IMG/VR virus record: IMGVR_UViG_3300032087_004632
Span: 1-27,172 of that record
Direction: 5' to 3' (one strand)
DNA length: 27,172 nt
Source of the DNA: a virus
Below, in pieces: positions 6,825 to 11,653 of this stretch. The stretch's first letter is position 1. Each line of letters starts with the position of its first letter. The notes beneath the pieces were generated by a model that saw nothing but the letters and a program-made list of their open reading frames with translations, searched no databases and was not told the DNA's origin. Made by a program: the position numbers and the translations under genes.

Positions 6825-7322
6825 CTATTCCCATCGGTAGAATATATGCGCACCTATTCTTCCTACCAATTGTAAGTCTTTTGCCCATCTTGGACTCACA
6901 TATGTTGCATGATAGTGTGTTGCGCCTTCTGTAATACCGCGATACTTTTCATACTCCAACATACTCCAAGCAATCATTTGTGCTTCAAACCAACGATCTT
7001 CATCCTGTGGATTATCACTCTTTCCATCACAGTACCAACTGAACTGACAAGCATTGCGTACCATTTGTCCATTTGGGTGTTGTTTGCCTTGTTTTACAAC
7101 TTCACAAATTGTGTTTGGATATCGTGTATCTTCAACACGATTTAATACAACATCTGATACTGCTGCTTTGTCTGCAAGGTTACTGCCTCTTGCTTCATAG
7201 TAAATGTTCAATGCCATACAATAGTGCTCAGGATGCTTGTCCTCTGTAATCAATTCTTCTTGTGCCTGTGTTGCGCTTGAACACACTGTCCATACGGCTA
7301 GAAGTGCCAATAGTTTTTTCAT
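6825..7322 (-). CDS. Exported SleB-type cell-wall hydrolase (probable endolysin)
   Basis: A 165-aa member of the Hydrolase_2/SleB family, which cleaves peptidoglycan glycan strands. Residues 1-21 form a Sec signal peptide (MKKLLALLAVW..., ending ATQA/Q). The family motif NIYYEARG places the predicted catalytic Glu at 43. Later motifs are CQFSWYCDG, THYHATYVSPRWA and a C-terminal IGAHIFYRW. The signal peptide suggests export without a holin, as in secreted endolysins. It is followed after 15 bases by the large membrane coiled-coil protein. I recall the same family as the usual wall hydrolase of T4-like cyanophages and pelagiphages. The start is supported by GAGG about nine bases upstream. Confidence 0.87.
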   Translation of the reverse strand: MKKLLALLAVWTVCSSATQAQEELITEDKHPEHYCMALNIYYEARGSNLADKAAVSDVVLNRVEDTRYPNTICEVVKQGKQHPNGQMVRNACQFSWYCDGKSDNPQDEDRWFEAQMIAWSMLEYEKYRGITEGATHYHATYVSPRWAKDLQLVGRIGAHIFYRWE

Positions 7323-7342
7323 AACTGCCTCAATTGTTTTGA

Positions 7343-7699
7343 TTAATTTCTGCGCATTGCGGCGATGTCTTTTGCATCTTCTTTCTTGTCCGCAAATACT
7401 GGTACCATGTTTGACTTGTGCATTGTCGCAATGCCAAGTAGTTGTCGCTCGCCTGAATATACCATAGACTCTTTTTTTGGTCCATGTCCTGCAATATTGT
7501 TGCCGAGCTTGGCTGTTTCTCTAGTTTTGTAGTTGGGTATTTCATTTGTGTGTTGTGTTTTGCTTTTACCAACACCCATTGATTCTAGCCATGCTTCGTG
7601 TTCTGCTTGCTTGGCTGCCAAACGCTTGTTTTTGCTTGGCTTCTGTTTACGATTATACTTTGTAGTGGTCATGTAAGGACCAATCAAGTGCATCGACAT
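7343..7699 (-). CDS. Conserved phage hypothetical protein under hairpin control
   Basis: A 118-aa soluble, basic protein. The N-terminal half is Lys/Gln-rich (MTTTKYNRKQKPSKNKRLAA) and the C-terminal half has a compact block ERQLLGIATMHKSNMVPVFA followed by DAKDIAAMRR. I recall this last block from uncharacterised proteins of marine T4-like phages; no function is known to me. AGGAG lies six bases before the ATG and is buried in the right arm of a 14-bp inverted repeat (7700-7749). A sigma70-like promoter starts transcription inside that repeat (see the separate entries). The gene thus appears to be under two-transcript translational control. Confidence 0.82.
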   Translation of the reverse strand: MSMHLIGPYMTTTKYNRKQKPSKNKRLAAKQAEHEAWLESMGVGKSKTQHTNEIPNYKTRETAKLGNNIAGHGPKKESMVYSGERQLLGIATMHKSNMVPVFADKKEDAKDIAAMRRN

Positions 7700-7749
7700 A
7701 ATAAACTCCTGCTGTTGTTATTACCTAATCAGTATAGCAGGAGTTTATT
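7700..7749 (-). repeat. 14-bp perfect inverted repeat hiding a ribosome binding site
   Basis: Arms 7736-7749 and 7700-7713 are exact complements over 14 bases, with a 22-base loop. On the minus-strand RNA the first arm contains the stop codon of the 78-aa gene and the second arm contains AGGAG of the 118-aa gene. A read-through transcript could fold and block this site. There is no U-tract after the stem, so it is not a good terminator. Confidence 0.8.
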
Positions 7750-7758
7750 GTTTGTCAA
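7731..7758 (-). promoter_or_regulatory. Sigma70-type promoter inside the inverted repeat
   Basis: TTGACA (7753-7758), a 16-bp spacer and TATACT (7731-7736). The -35 box is followed by AAC, as in three other promoters in this window. Predicted start is near 7724, in the loop, so this transcript lacks the first arm of the hairpin and leaves the ribosome site of the 118-aa gene free. Confidence 0.65.
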
Positions 7759-7981
7759 GTTTTTTCTTCCACTGATCACGTTTCGATTCAGGTAACTTTT
7801 TACCAATTATACTATTCCTAGCATCAATAAACTTTTGTAAATATTCAACTCTGCCTTCAAGATATTCATATTCTGGAGTACCTTTAGGTGTACGTTTCAT
7901 TTCATCTAATACATTAGTAAGTCGTCCACTTACCCATCCATTGATTTCGTTTATTGTACTAGGTTTAGTATTAAAAGCCAT
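7745..7981 (-). CDS. Small hypothetical protein
   Basis: A 78-aa soluble, charged, helical protein (MAFNTKPSTINEINGW..., then a Glu/Arg/Lys-rich helix). No family recognised. Its ATG overlaps the TAA of the upstream nuclease gene by one base (TAATG), so it is translationally coupled to it. Its own stop codon lies in one arm of the 14-bp inverted repeat, and its last codons carry the -35 box of the next promoter. Confidence 0.75.
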   Translation of the reverse strand: MAFNTKPSTINEINGWVSGRLTNVLDEMKRTPKGTPEYEYLEGRVEYLQKFIDARNSIIGKKLPESKRDQWKKKLDKQ

Positions 7982-8469
7982 TACTTTCCTTCCATCAGTG
8001 CGACAGCTTCGTCGTATTCTTCTTTACTTACCACACCTTCACGCAACAACTTCTCTCTATTGGCCATGTGCTTCATTTGGATTTCTTCTTTTGATCCCCC
8101 GAAGTATGCTACACAATGTCCTTCTTCGATTAAGATGTCTGTAACCTTTTCACGTTGTCCTTCATAACGCTCAACATAGAAGTCACCTAAAATACGTCCA
8201 AATTTACCCTTCATGTCTTCGCCATGTTTGTTTTCTGTAGTAATCAATTTGCCGCCTTCTTCTAGCAGTTCTTTCAATCTATTTTTTGCTGCTAAACCAA
8301 ATACTTTTTCAACCTTATCTCTTGTGCGTGACTCTGGTGTGTCAATACCCATGATTCTAACACGCTCGTCTTTTAACCATACGCCAAAGCCTAGATCGAT
8401 ATCTACATCAACTGTGTCTCCGTCTACACATTTAAGTAGAACTACATCATATTCATTTTGTGTTGTCAT
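7981..8469 (-). CDS. Staphylococcal nuclease (thermonuclease) homologue
   Basis: A 162-aa calcium-dependent nuclease of the SNase family (OB-fold). The catalytic layout is intact: VDGDT (15-19) with metal-ligand Asp18; RIMGIDTPES with Arg38, Asp43 and Glu46, matching Arg35, Asp40 and Glu43 of S. aureus nuclease with identical spacing; and GRILGD with Arg92, matching Arg87. There is no signal peptide, so it should act in the cytoplasm, for example on host DNA or RNA. GAGG lies about seven bases before the ATG. A palindrome carrying two CTAAATA boxes (8482-8507) sits in the leader. The gene is followed without a gap by a 78-aa unknown gene. Confidence 0.9.
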   Translation of the reverse strand: MTTQNEYDVVLLKCVDGDTVDVDIDLGFGVWLKDERVRIMGIDTPESRTRDKVEKVFGLAAKNRLKELLEEGGKLITTENKHGEDMKGKFGRILGDFYVERYEGQREKVTDILIEEGHCVAYFGGSKEEIQMKHMANREKLLREGVVSKEEYDEAVALMEGK

Positions 8470-8481
8470 TATTTGCCCTCT

Positions 8482-8507
8482 CTAAATAATATGCCCGTAT
8501 TATTTAG
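8482..8507. promoter_or_regulatory. Palindrome of two CTAAATA boxes before the SNase gene
   Basis: CTAAATAATA and its exact complement form two 10-base arms around a 6-base centre. On the minus strand the distal arm is a late-type CTAAATA box about 30 bases before the SNase ATG; the other arm reads the same on the plus strand. It could be a symmetric late promoter, an operator or an RNA hairpin. Confidence 0.55.
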
Positions 8508-8511
8508 CCAC

Positions 8512-8538
8512 AAAAAAAGAGCCCTATGGGCTCTTTTT
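8512..8538 (-). terminator. Rho-independent terminator after the outer-membrane protein gene
   Basis: An 11-bp stem (AAAAAGAGCCC paired with GGGCTCTTTTT, 3-base loop) is followed on the minus strand by further T residues. It lies about 30 bases after the stop of the beta-barrel gene and before the SNase leader. It is a textbook intrinsic terminator; the symmetric A/T flanks could let it act in both directions. Confidence 0.9.
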
Positions 8539-8565
8539 AAGCGAACGGCGTAAAGCCTGTCCCGT

Positions 8566-9357
8566 TTAGAATGCGAAGCTGATGCCTGCTGTTGGAGCAA
8601 AATCTTCTGTATCGATGTTGTAGTTAGCACCTGCTGTCAATGCTGCACCGCCAATGTTGTATGTGTACTCGCCACCTACGTTTTGGAATGCGTCATCTTG
8701 GTCACCGTTTGCATATGCTGTGATACCCATTACGTTTGCAACACCTTCAAATGCAAACTTTTCACCGTCTACATCATATGTTACAACACCTGTTAGGTCA
8801 ACGCCTTGGATGTCTCTACCTACACTACCACCTAGCACAGTGTTTTCTGTGTCTAAGTTATAGTCGCCGCTTGCTGTTACTGCAAAACCTGCTACGTCAC
8901 CGATTGTGTAAGCACCTTGAATGTTGCTTACGTCTGTGATGTCTGCTGTCCAGTCTGTGAAGCCTACTGCTACTGCTGCATCGCCTACAGTTACTTTAAC
9001 TGACTCTGTCATTGCTGGTGATGCTAGTGTTTGCTCACCTTCTGCGCCAACAAATACGCCATTGTCGTCACCCATTGCAACGCCAACACCACCTACTTCT
9101 GTGCCAACTGTCCAGTTATCAAGTGTAACTGCACCGCCGTCTACTGCACTAAAGTCTAGGTCAACACTTGCCAAACCTGCTGCATCAATGCCTAAGTCTA
9201 GACCCATTGTTCCGCCCCATTTGTCATTTGCTGTTTCAGCAAAATCTAATGAAACTTCACCTGATAGTACCGGAGTTGGTACAACAGGATTTTCTGTTTC
9301 AGCAACTGCCGCACCTGCGAACAGTGTTGCTGCTAAAATGGTAAATACCTTGCGCAT
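8566..9357 (-). CDS. Phage-encoded outer-membrane beta-barrel (porin-like) protein
   Basis: The 263-aa product has a Sec signal peptide (1-19, MRKVFTILAATLFAGAAVA). After it come alternating strands rich in Gly, Ala, Val, Asp and aromatic residues (for example TGVVTYDVDGEKFAFEG), and the C-terminus is AGISFAF. A final Phe on an amphipathic last strand is the outer-membrane insertion signal recognised by BamA. The pattern fits a porin-like barrel of about 12-16 strands. I start at ATG 9357 because AAGGA lies upstream and the signal peptide begins here; the frame is open 23 codons further without a signal. It is a stand-alone unit: late promoter 9430-9437, a 10-bp stem at the predicted 5' end, and a strong terminator. 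A role in altering host permeability or excluding other phages is possible but unproven. Confidence 0.78.
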   Translation of the reverse strand: MRKVFTILAATLFAGAAVAETENPVVPTPVLSGEVSLDFAETANDKWGGTMGLDLGIDAAGLASVDLDFSAVDGGAVTLDNWTVGTEVGGVGVAMGDDNGVFVGAEGEQTLASPAMTESVKVTVGDAAVAVGFTDWTADITDVSNIQGAYTIGDVAGFAVTASGDYNLDTENTVLGGSVGRDIQGVDLTGVVTYDVDGEKFAFEGVANVMGITAYANGDQDDAFQNVGGEYTYNIGGAALTAGANYNIDTEDFAPTAGISFAF

Positions 9358-9394
9358 AATATTATTCCTTCTTTTATTATGTGTTTCATAAAGC

Positions 9395-9421
9395 AAAGGG
9401 CAAGTTAGTGGCTTGCCCTTT
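9395..9421 (-). other. 5'-terminal stem-loop in the beta-barrel gene leader
   Basis: AAAGGGCAAG pairs perfectly with CTTGCCCTTT (10 bp, 7-base loop). The late promoter box ends at 9430, so the transcript should begin only a few bases before this stem. Stem-loops at the extreme 5' end stabilise mRNA, as in E. coli ompA. It could instead be read as a terminator for pseudoazurin read-through, but the T-run after it is poor. Confidence 0.65.
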
Positions 9422-9429
9422 CGCATGTT

Positions 9430-9437
9430 TATTTATA
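9430..9437 (-). promoter_or_regulatory. T4-type late promoter TATAAATA for the beta-barrel gene
   Basis: An exact TATAAATA box on the minus strand in the gap after the pseudoazurin gene. The predicted transcript starts near 9424 and has a leader of about 67 bases with a strong stem-loop at its start. Confidence 0.75.
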
Positions 9438-9500
9438 ACCTATCTTGCTGCAAGTGCAAAAATATGTTACAAAATGAGCGAAAGTGTTGCTCAAATACAA

Positions 9501-9938
9501 CTATGGCAGTTCAGCCAACAGTGTTTTGAATTTCTTTTTTGATTTTCCTCTTACTTTCGCATCTCTTACTGCATCGATACCTTCCTGTGTTAGTTCACCT
9601 ACCACAACAATACCAATCATACCCATACTTGCGTGTGGAGTACAAACATAAACATAGACACCCGGTTCGTCAAATGTCAATGTAACATCTTTTGATAGTT
9701 TTGATTTCTTTGGCAAATCAACACCATCTGGGCCATCAATCATTTGTACATTGTGACCTTTGTCTGTTGCCAACCAAGTCACACTTTCGCCTGGTTCAAC
9801 GACAACAATCTCTTCTGAAAAGACCATTTTGCGTTTCTTATCGTCTGGGTCTTTGTTCCACATTTCAACTGTGGCTGATTCAGCAAAAGCACTTGTAGCC
9901 ATTGCCAGTAATAGTCCAATTGTAGTAATAATCCGCAT
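9501..9938 (-). CDS. Pseudoazurin (periplasmic blue-copper electron carrier)
   Basis: A 145-aa cupredoxin with a Sec signal peptide (1-19, ending SAFA). All four type-1 copper ligands are visible: His62 in TDKGHNV, and Cys99, His102 and Met107 in VCTPHASMGM. The CxxHxxxxM spacing and the TDKGHNV and GVYVYVCTPH contexts match pseudoazurin rather than plastocyanin or azurin. The C-terminal helical extension (EGIDAVRDAK...) is also typical of pseudoazurin. In alphaproteobacteria pseudoazurin carries electrons from the cytochrome bc1 branch to copper or cd1 reductases in the periplasm. Cyanophages carry plastocyanin; this could be the heterotroph counterpart, keeping electron flow going during infection. 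It is the last gene of a five-gene operon and lies two bases after the preceding stop. Confidence 0.9.
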   Translation of the reverse strand: MRIITTIGLLLAMATSAFAESATVEMWNKDPDDKKRKMVFSEEIVVVEPGESVTWLATDKGHNVQMIDGPDGVDLPKKSKLSKDVTLTFDEPGVYVYVCTPHASMGMIGIVVVGELTQEGIDAVRDAKVRGKSKKKFKTLLAELP

Positions 9939-9940
9939 CT

Positions 9941-10123
9941 TTATCCTCCTACGTAGATTGCGTTTTCTGGTCGATACCAGTTCTTTTGATGATGTATTTT
10001 GGCAAGAAGTTGTTGTATTTCTCGCTTGCCTGCTTGATCTTCTTTTATCTGTGCATTAAAGAGAGCATTCTCAATAATCTCTATGTCTTGCACACTGAGT
10101 TTAAATTCTGTGTTAGGCTTCAT
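9941..10123 (-). CDS. Small conserved phage protein
   Basis: A 60-aa soluble protein starting MKPNTEFKLSVQDIEIIENAL and ending KIHHQKNWYRPENAIYVGG. I recall proteins with the motif KIHxQKxWYRP in marine T4-like phages; their function is unknown to me. ATG 10123 was chosen over upstream TTG/ATG because it overlaps the TGA of the 52-aa gene as ATGA, the coupling used throughout this cluster. It is followed by pseudoazurin after two bases. Confidence 0.72.
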   Translation of the reverse strand: MKPNTEFKLSVQDIEIIENALFNAQIKEDQAGKREIQQLLAKIHHQKNWYRPENAIYVGG

Positions 10124-10278
10124 TCTGTGTTTGCCCATGGGAAGCAAGGTAAAATAATACTTTGCTTACAATACTTTTGATCAGCAAGCAAAATAGGACC
10201 GCCTACCATAAAGAACGCAATAATAAGAAATGCCCAACCTAAGCCTTTTGTTGTACAATAGTTCGTTTTATCACTCAT
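10120..10278 (-). CDS. 52-aa single-pass membrane protein
   Basis: A short gene with one strong hydrophobic segment (about 14-33, GWAFLIIAFFMVGGPILLA), an N-terminal MSDKTNYCTTKG and a Cys-containing tail ending in PWANTE. Three facts support it: AGGA seven bases before the ATG, an ATGA overlap with the 44-aa gene upstream, and an ATGA overlap with the 60-aa gene downstream. No family recognised. Confidence 0.72.
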   Translation of the reverse strand: MSDKTNYCTTKGLGWAFLIIAFFMVGGPILLADQKYCKQSIILPCFPWANTE

Positions 10279-10409
10279 ACTTTTTTCCTATCATTATACC
10301 TTATCATAATAGTCCAAGTTGGTTGGCTATCAACCAGTTCTATTGCTTCGCCTAAACTATCATATATATCTATAATAGTTCCAGTCTTTAGATTCATTAC
10401 GTAATACAT
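10275..10409 (-). CDS. 44-aa hypothetical protein
   Basis: A short soluble protein (MYYVMNLKTGTIIDIYDSLG at the N-terminus, ending IRYNDRKKV). Its ATG shares one base with the TAA of the 120-aa membrane protein upstream (TAATG) and its TGA overlaps the ATG of the 52-aa gene (ATGA). These overlaps on both sides are the main evidence that it is translated. Its beta-strand, turn, helix, strand pattern suggests a small folded domain. No family recognised. Confidence 0.68.
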   Translation of the reverse strand: MYYVMNLKTGTIIDIYDSLGEAIELVDSQPTWTIMIRYNDRKKV

Positions 10410-10771
10410 TATACGTGTTCACCGTCTGCTGCACGGCCATTGTATTTCTTGCCGCTCTTGAGCAGTTTGTTGATAGATTCTGGATTGTTTTCTGCTTGAC
10501 GGAACACTGTTGCTGTAAGTGTAATACCTGTAATCAAACAAATATGAAAGGCTGCACTAACACCAAACGCATAATAACTGCCTACCATTACAGCAAACAA
10601 GCCGCTCCAAATAAAGAATAGGCATTGGAAGATCATATGACCTACCATTGGGTCTAAGTTGCGTAGTGGTGATTTTTCTACCGTCATTACACTGTCCCAC
10701 ATTTCTCGTGGTAGTTTTATTAAAGACGAAATAGTTGTAGCCCAACCAATGGGCTTTGGTGTTTTGTTCAT
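10409..10771 (-). CDS. Two-TM membrane protein, first gene of the pseudoazurin operon
   Basis: A 120-aa protein with a polar N-terminus (MNKTPKPIGWATTISSLIKLP), two hydrophobic segments (about 46-69 and 70-90) and a basic tail (KSGKKYNGRAADGEHV). No family recognised. It opens an operon of five overlapping genes ending in pseudoazurin. A sigma70-like promoter (10802-10830) lies 30-60 bases upstream. Small phage inner-membrane proteins of this type can act in superinfection exclusion or lysis control, but nothing in the sequence decides this. Confidence 0.78.
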   Translation of the reverse strand: MNKTPKPIGWATTISSLIKLPREMWDSVMTVEKSPLRNLDPMVGHMIFQCLFFIWSGLFAVMVGSYYAFGVSAAFHICLITGITLTATVFRQAENNPESINKLLKSGKKYNGRAADGEHV

Positions 10772-10801
10772 ATGAACTCCTGTGTGTTTTAGTGTGTATT
10801 A

Positions 10802-10830
10802 TATATAGCATAAAAAAACACAGAAGTCAA
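10802..10830 (-). promoter_or_regulatory. Sigma70-type promoter for the pseudoazurin operon
   Basis: TTGACT (10825-10830), a 17-bp spacer and TATATA (10802-10807) on the minus strand, upstream of the 120-aa gene. One mismatch in the -35 box and two in the -10 box. It overlaps the T-run of the possible ssrA terminator. Confidence 0.5.
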
Positions 10831-10846
10831 CCATATGAGATGTGTT
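10812..10846 (-). terminator. Possible terminator after ssrA
   Basis: AACACA (10841-10846 on the minus strand) can pair with TGTGTT (10817-10822) across an 18-base loop, followed by a run of seven T residues. The T-run is convincing; the stem is weak. Confidence 0.35.
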
Positions 10847-10901
10847 AAATTGTAGCAGGCCCGTTCTGTTGCTAGGTGGAACCCATACCCCGCATACCTA
10901 A

Positions 10902-10943
10902 TTAGGCTGCAATTGCCATTGCTGGCGCACGATTGTCATTTGC
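10902..10943 (-). other. tmRNA tag reading frame (ANDNRAPAMAIAA)
   Basis: Reading from GCA at 10943 gives 13 codons, ANDNRAPAMAIAA, and a TAA stop. With the alanine carried by tmRNA the full tag starts AANDN. AANDN is the usual alphaproteobacterial tag beginning, and a small hydrophobic residue followed by Ala-Ala at the end is what ClpXP and related proteases read. Confidence 0.92.
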
Positions 10944-11023
10944 AATTGTGAATTTTGACCAATAACGCAGTCATCCGGTTAACTCCACTTCACTTTCACA
11001 CCTGTCGATCCTATTTCTGCCCC

Positions 11024-11098
11024 ATCATAACTACACTGCTTTCTACCTCTACAGTGGCCACTGCTTACGCTGGTATAACGTCCCACAGTGTAGTTATG
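11024..11098 (-). other. Intervening segment of pre-tmRNA with 13-bp closing helix
   Basis: CATAACTACACTG next to the acceptor end (11086-11098) is perfectly complementary to CAGTGTAGTTATG next to the coding piece (11026-11038). This helix continues the acceptor stem and holds the permuted precursor together before processing frees the CCA end and the 5' end. It includes the last bases of the encoded CCA end. Confidence 0.8.
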
Positions 11099-11162
11099 GT
11101 GGAGCTGCGCGGTACTGCCCCGCGGTCCAGTATGTGTCCACGTTGCTTCAACGCTAACAGTT

Positions 11163-11170
11163 TATTTATA
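11163..11170 (-). promoter_or_regulatory. T4-type late promoter TATAAATA before ssrA
   Basis: An exact late box directly upstream of the acceptor piece. The predicted start (about 11157) coincides with the expected beginning of the tmRNA precursor. Its first six bases also serve as the -10 box of the overlapping sigma70 promoter. Confidence 0.7.
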
Positions 11171-11194
11171 ACATAAATGATTAAAGTTTGTCAA
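11165..11194 (-). promoter_or_regulatory. Sigma70-type promoter overlapping the ssrA late box
   Basis: TTGACA (11189-11194), an 18-bp spacer and TATAAA (11165-11170) on the minus strand. The -35 box is followed by AAC, as in three other promoters in the window. Together with the late box it could give ssrA transcription through the whole infection. Confidence 0.6.
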
Positions 11195-11202
11195 CCAGTA
11201 TT

Positions 11203-11421
11203 TTACCACTTTTCTGATGTGCGTTTTTTGAAATCTTGTTGAGCACGGACAGCATTCATAAGACGAAGTATTCTGCTTTTCTTTTCACCTGGGCGATCAT
11301 ATTTGTTCTTTTGTTCCCATGTTTTGTCTCTTTCAAGTTCTTTGGCAAACTGCTCGCCTAATAGTTTTTCCAAGTACGACAAGTCGTCGTTACTAAGTTC
11401 TTGTATCTTCCGTGAAACCAT
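11203..11421 (-). CDS. Small hypothetical protein
   Basis: A 72-aa soluble, highly charged helical protein (MVSRKIQELSNDDLSYLEKL at the N-terminus, Lys/Arg-rich towards the end). No family recognised. I chose ATG 11421 because GGAGAG lies about nine bases upstream; the frame is open 23 codons further but without a ribosome site. Its start overlaps the end of the preceding 72-aa gene by 29 bases. The ssrA promoter begins just after its stop region. Confidence 0.62.
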   Translation of the reverse strand: MVSRKIQELSNDDLSYLEKLLGEQFAKELERDKTWEQKNKYDRPGEKKSRILRLMNAVRAQQDFKKRTSEKW

Positions 11422-11611
11422 TCTGTCTGTCTCTCCATGCTTGTTCGAACTGTTCTTCATAGTCGTACAAAGGTGCGCCGTTACTTCCATCGATCCATAG
11501 TCGACGAAAGTATCCGTTGTAACTTTCTATTACTGTTTGAGGTGATGCGTCGAGATGGCCTTTAACCATATAGAATATTCTGTATTCTTCTTTAAGGTCG
11601 TTTCTCAACAT
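11393..11611 (-). CDS. Small hypothetical protein
   Basis: A 72-aa soluble acidic protein with many aromatic residues (EEYRIFYMVKGHLDASPQTV, then YNGYFRRLWIDGS). No family recognised. There is no clear ribosome site before ATG 11611; a GTAAATA late-like box lies immediately upstream, so the message may be nearly leaderless. Its end overlaps the next gene. Confidence 0.62.
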   Translation of the reverse strand: MLRNDLKEEYRIFYMVKGHLDASPQTVIESYNGYFRRLWIDGSNGAPLYDYEEQFEQAWRDRQNGFTEDTRT

Positions 11612-11653
11612 ACTGTATTTACAAAGATTAAAAATGCAGGCGCTAACATCGGT

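Larger units (their letters stand above)
10850..11160 (-). ncRNA. ssrA: Permuted (two-piece) transfer-messenger RNA
   Basis: tmRNA rescues stalled ribosomes and tags their peptides for proteolysis. In minus-strand order the parts are: an acceptor piece (about 11158-11097) with hairpin CGTTG-AAG-CAACG, a T-arm-like stem CGCGG/CCGCG, acceptor strand CAGCTCC and encoded ACCA; an intervening segment; then a coding piece starting GGGGCAG at 11023, with the D-loop-like signature AGGATCGACAGG (11001-11012) and the tag frame. The acceptor piece precedes the coding piece, so the gene is circularly permuted as in alphaproteobacteria. The acceptor ends pair with the G-U characteristic of alanine identity. 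After the tag, GUAUG and UCCAC (10876-10888) pair with CAUAC and GUGGA of the acceptor piece (11130-11141), joining the two pieces. Ends are approximate. Odd points: the T-loop reads GGCAGTA, and the acceptor stem has one A-A mismatch. Confidence 0.9.

Noticed and set aside
8921-9391. 156-codon plus-strand frame opposite the beta-barrel gene
   Set aside because: Its Ser/Thr/Pro/Ala-rich translation mirrors the Gly/Ala/Val codons of the barrel gene; no ribosome site or promoter.
10955-11176. Plus-strand 73-codon frame over the tmRNA
   Set aside because: It is antisense to the structured RNA gene and has no supporting signals.
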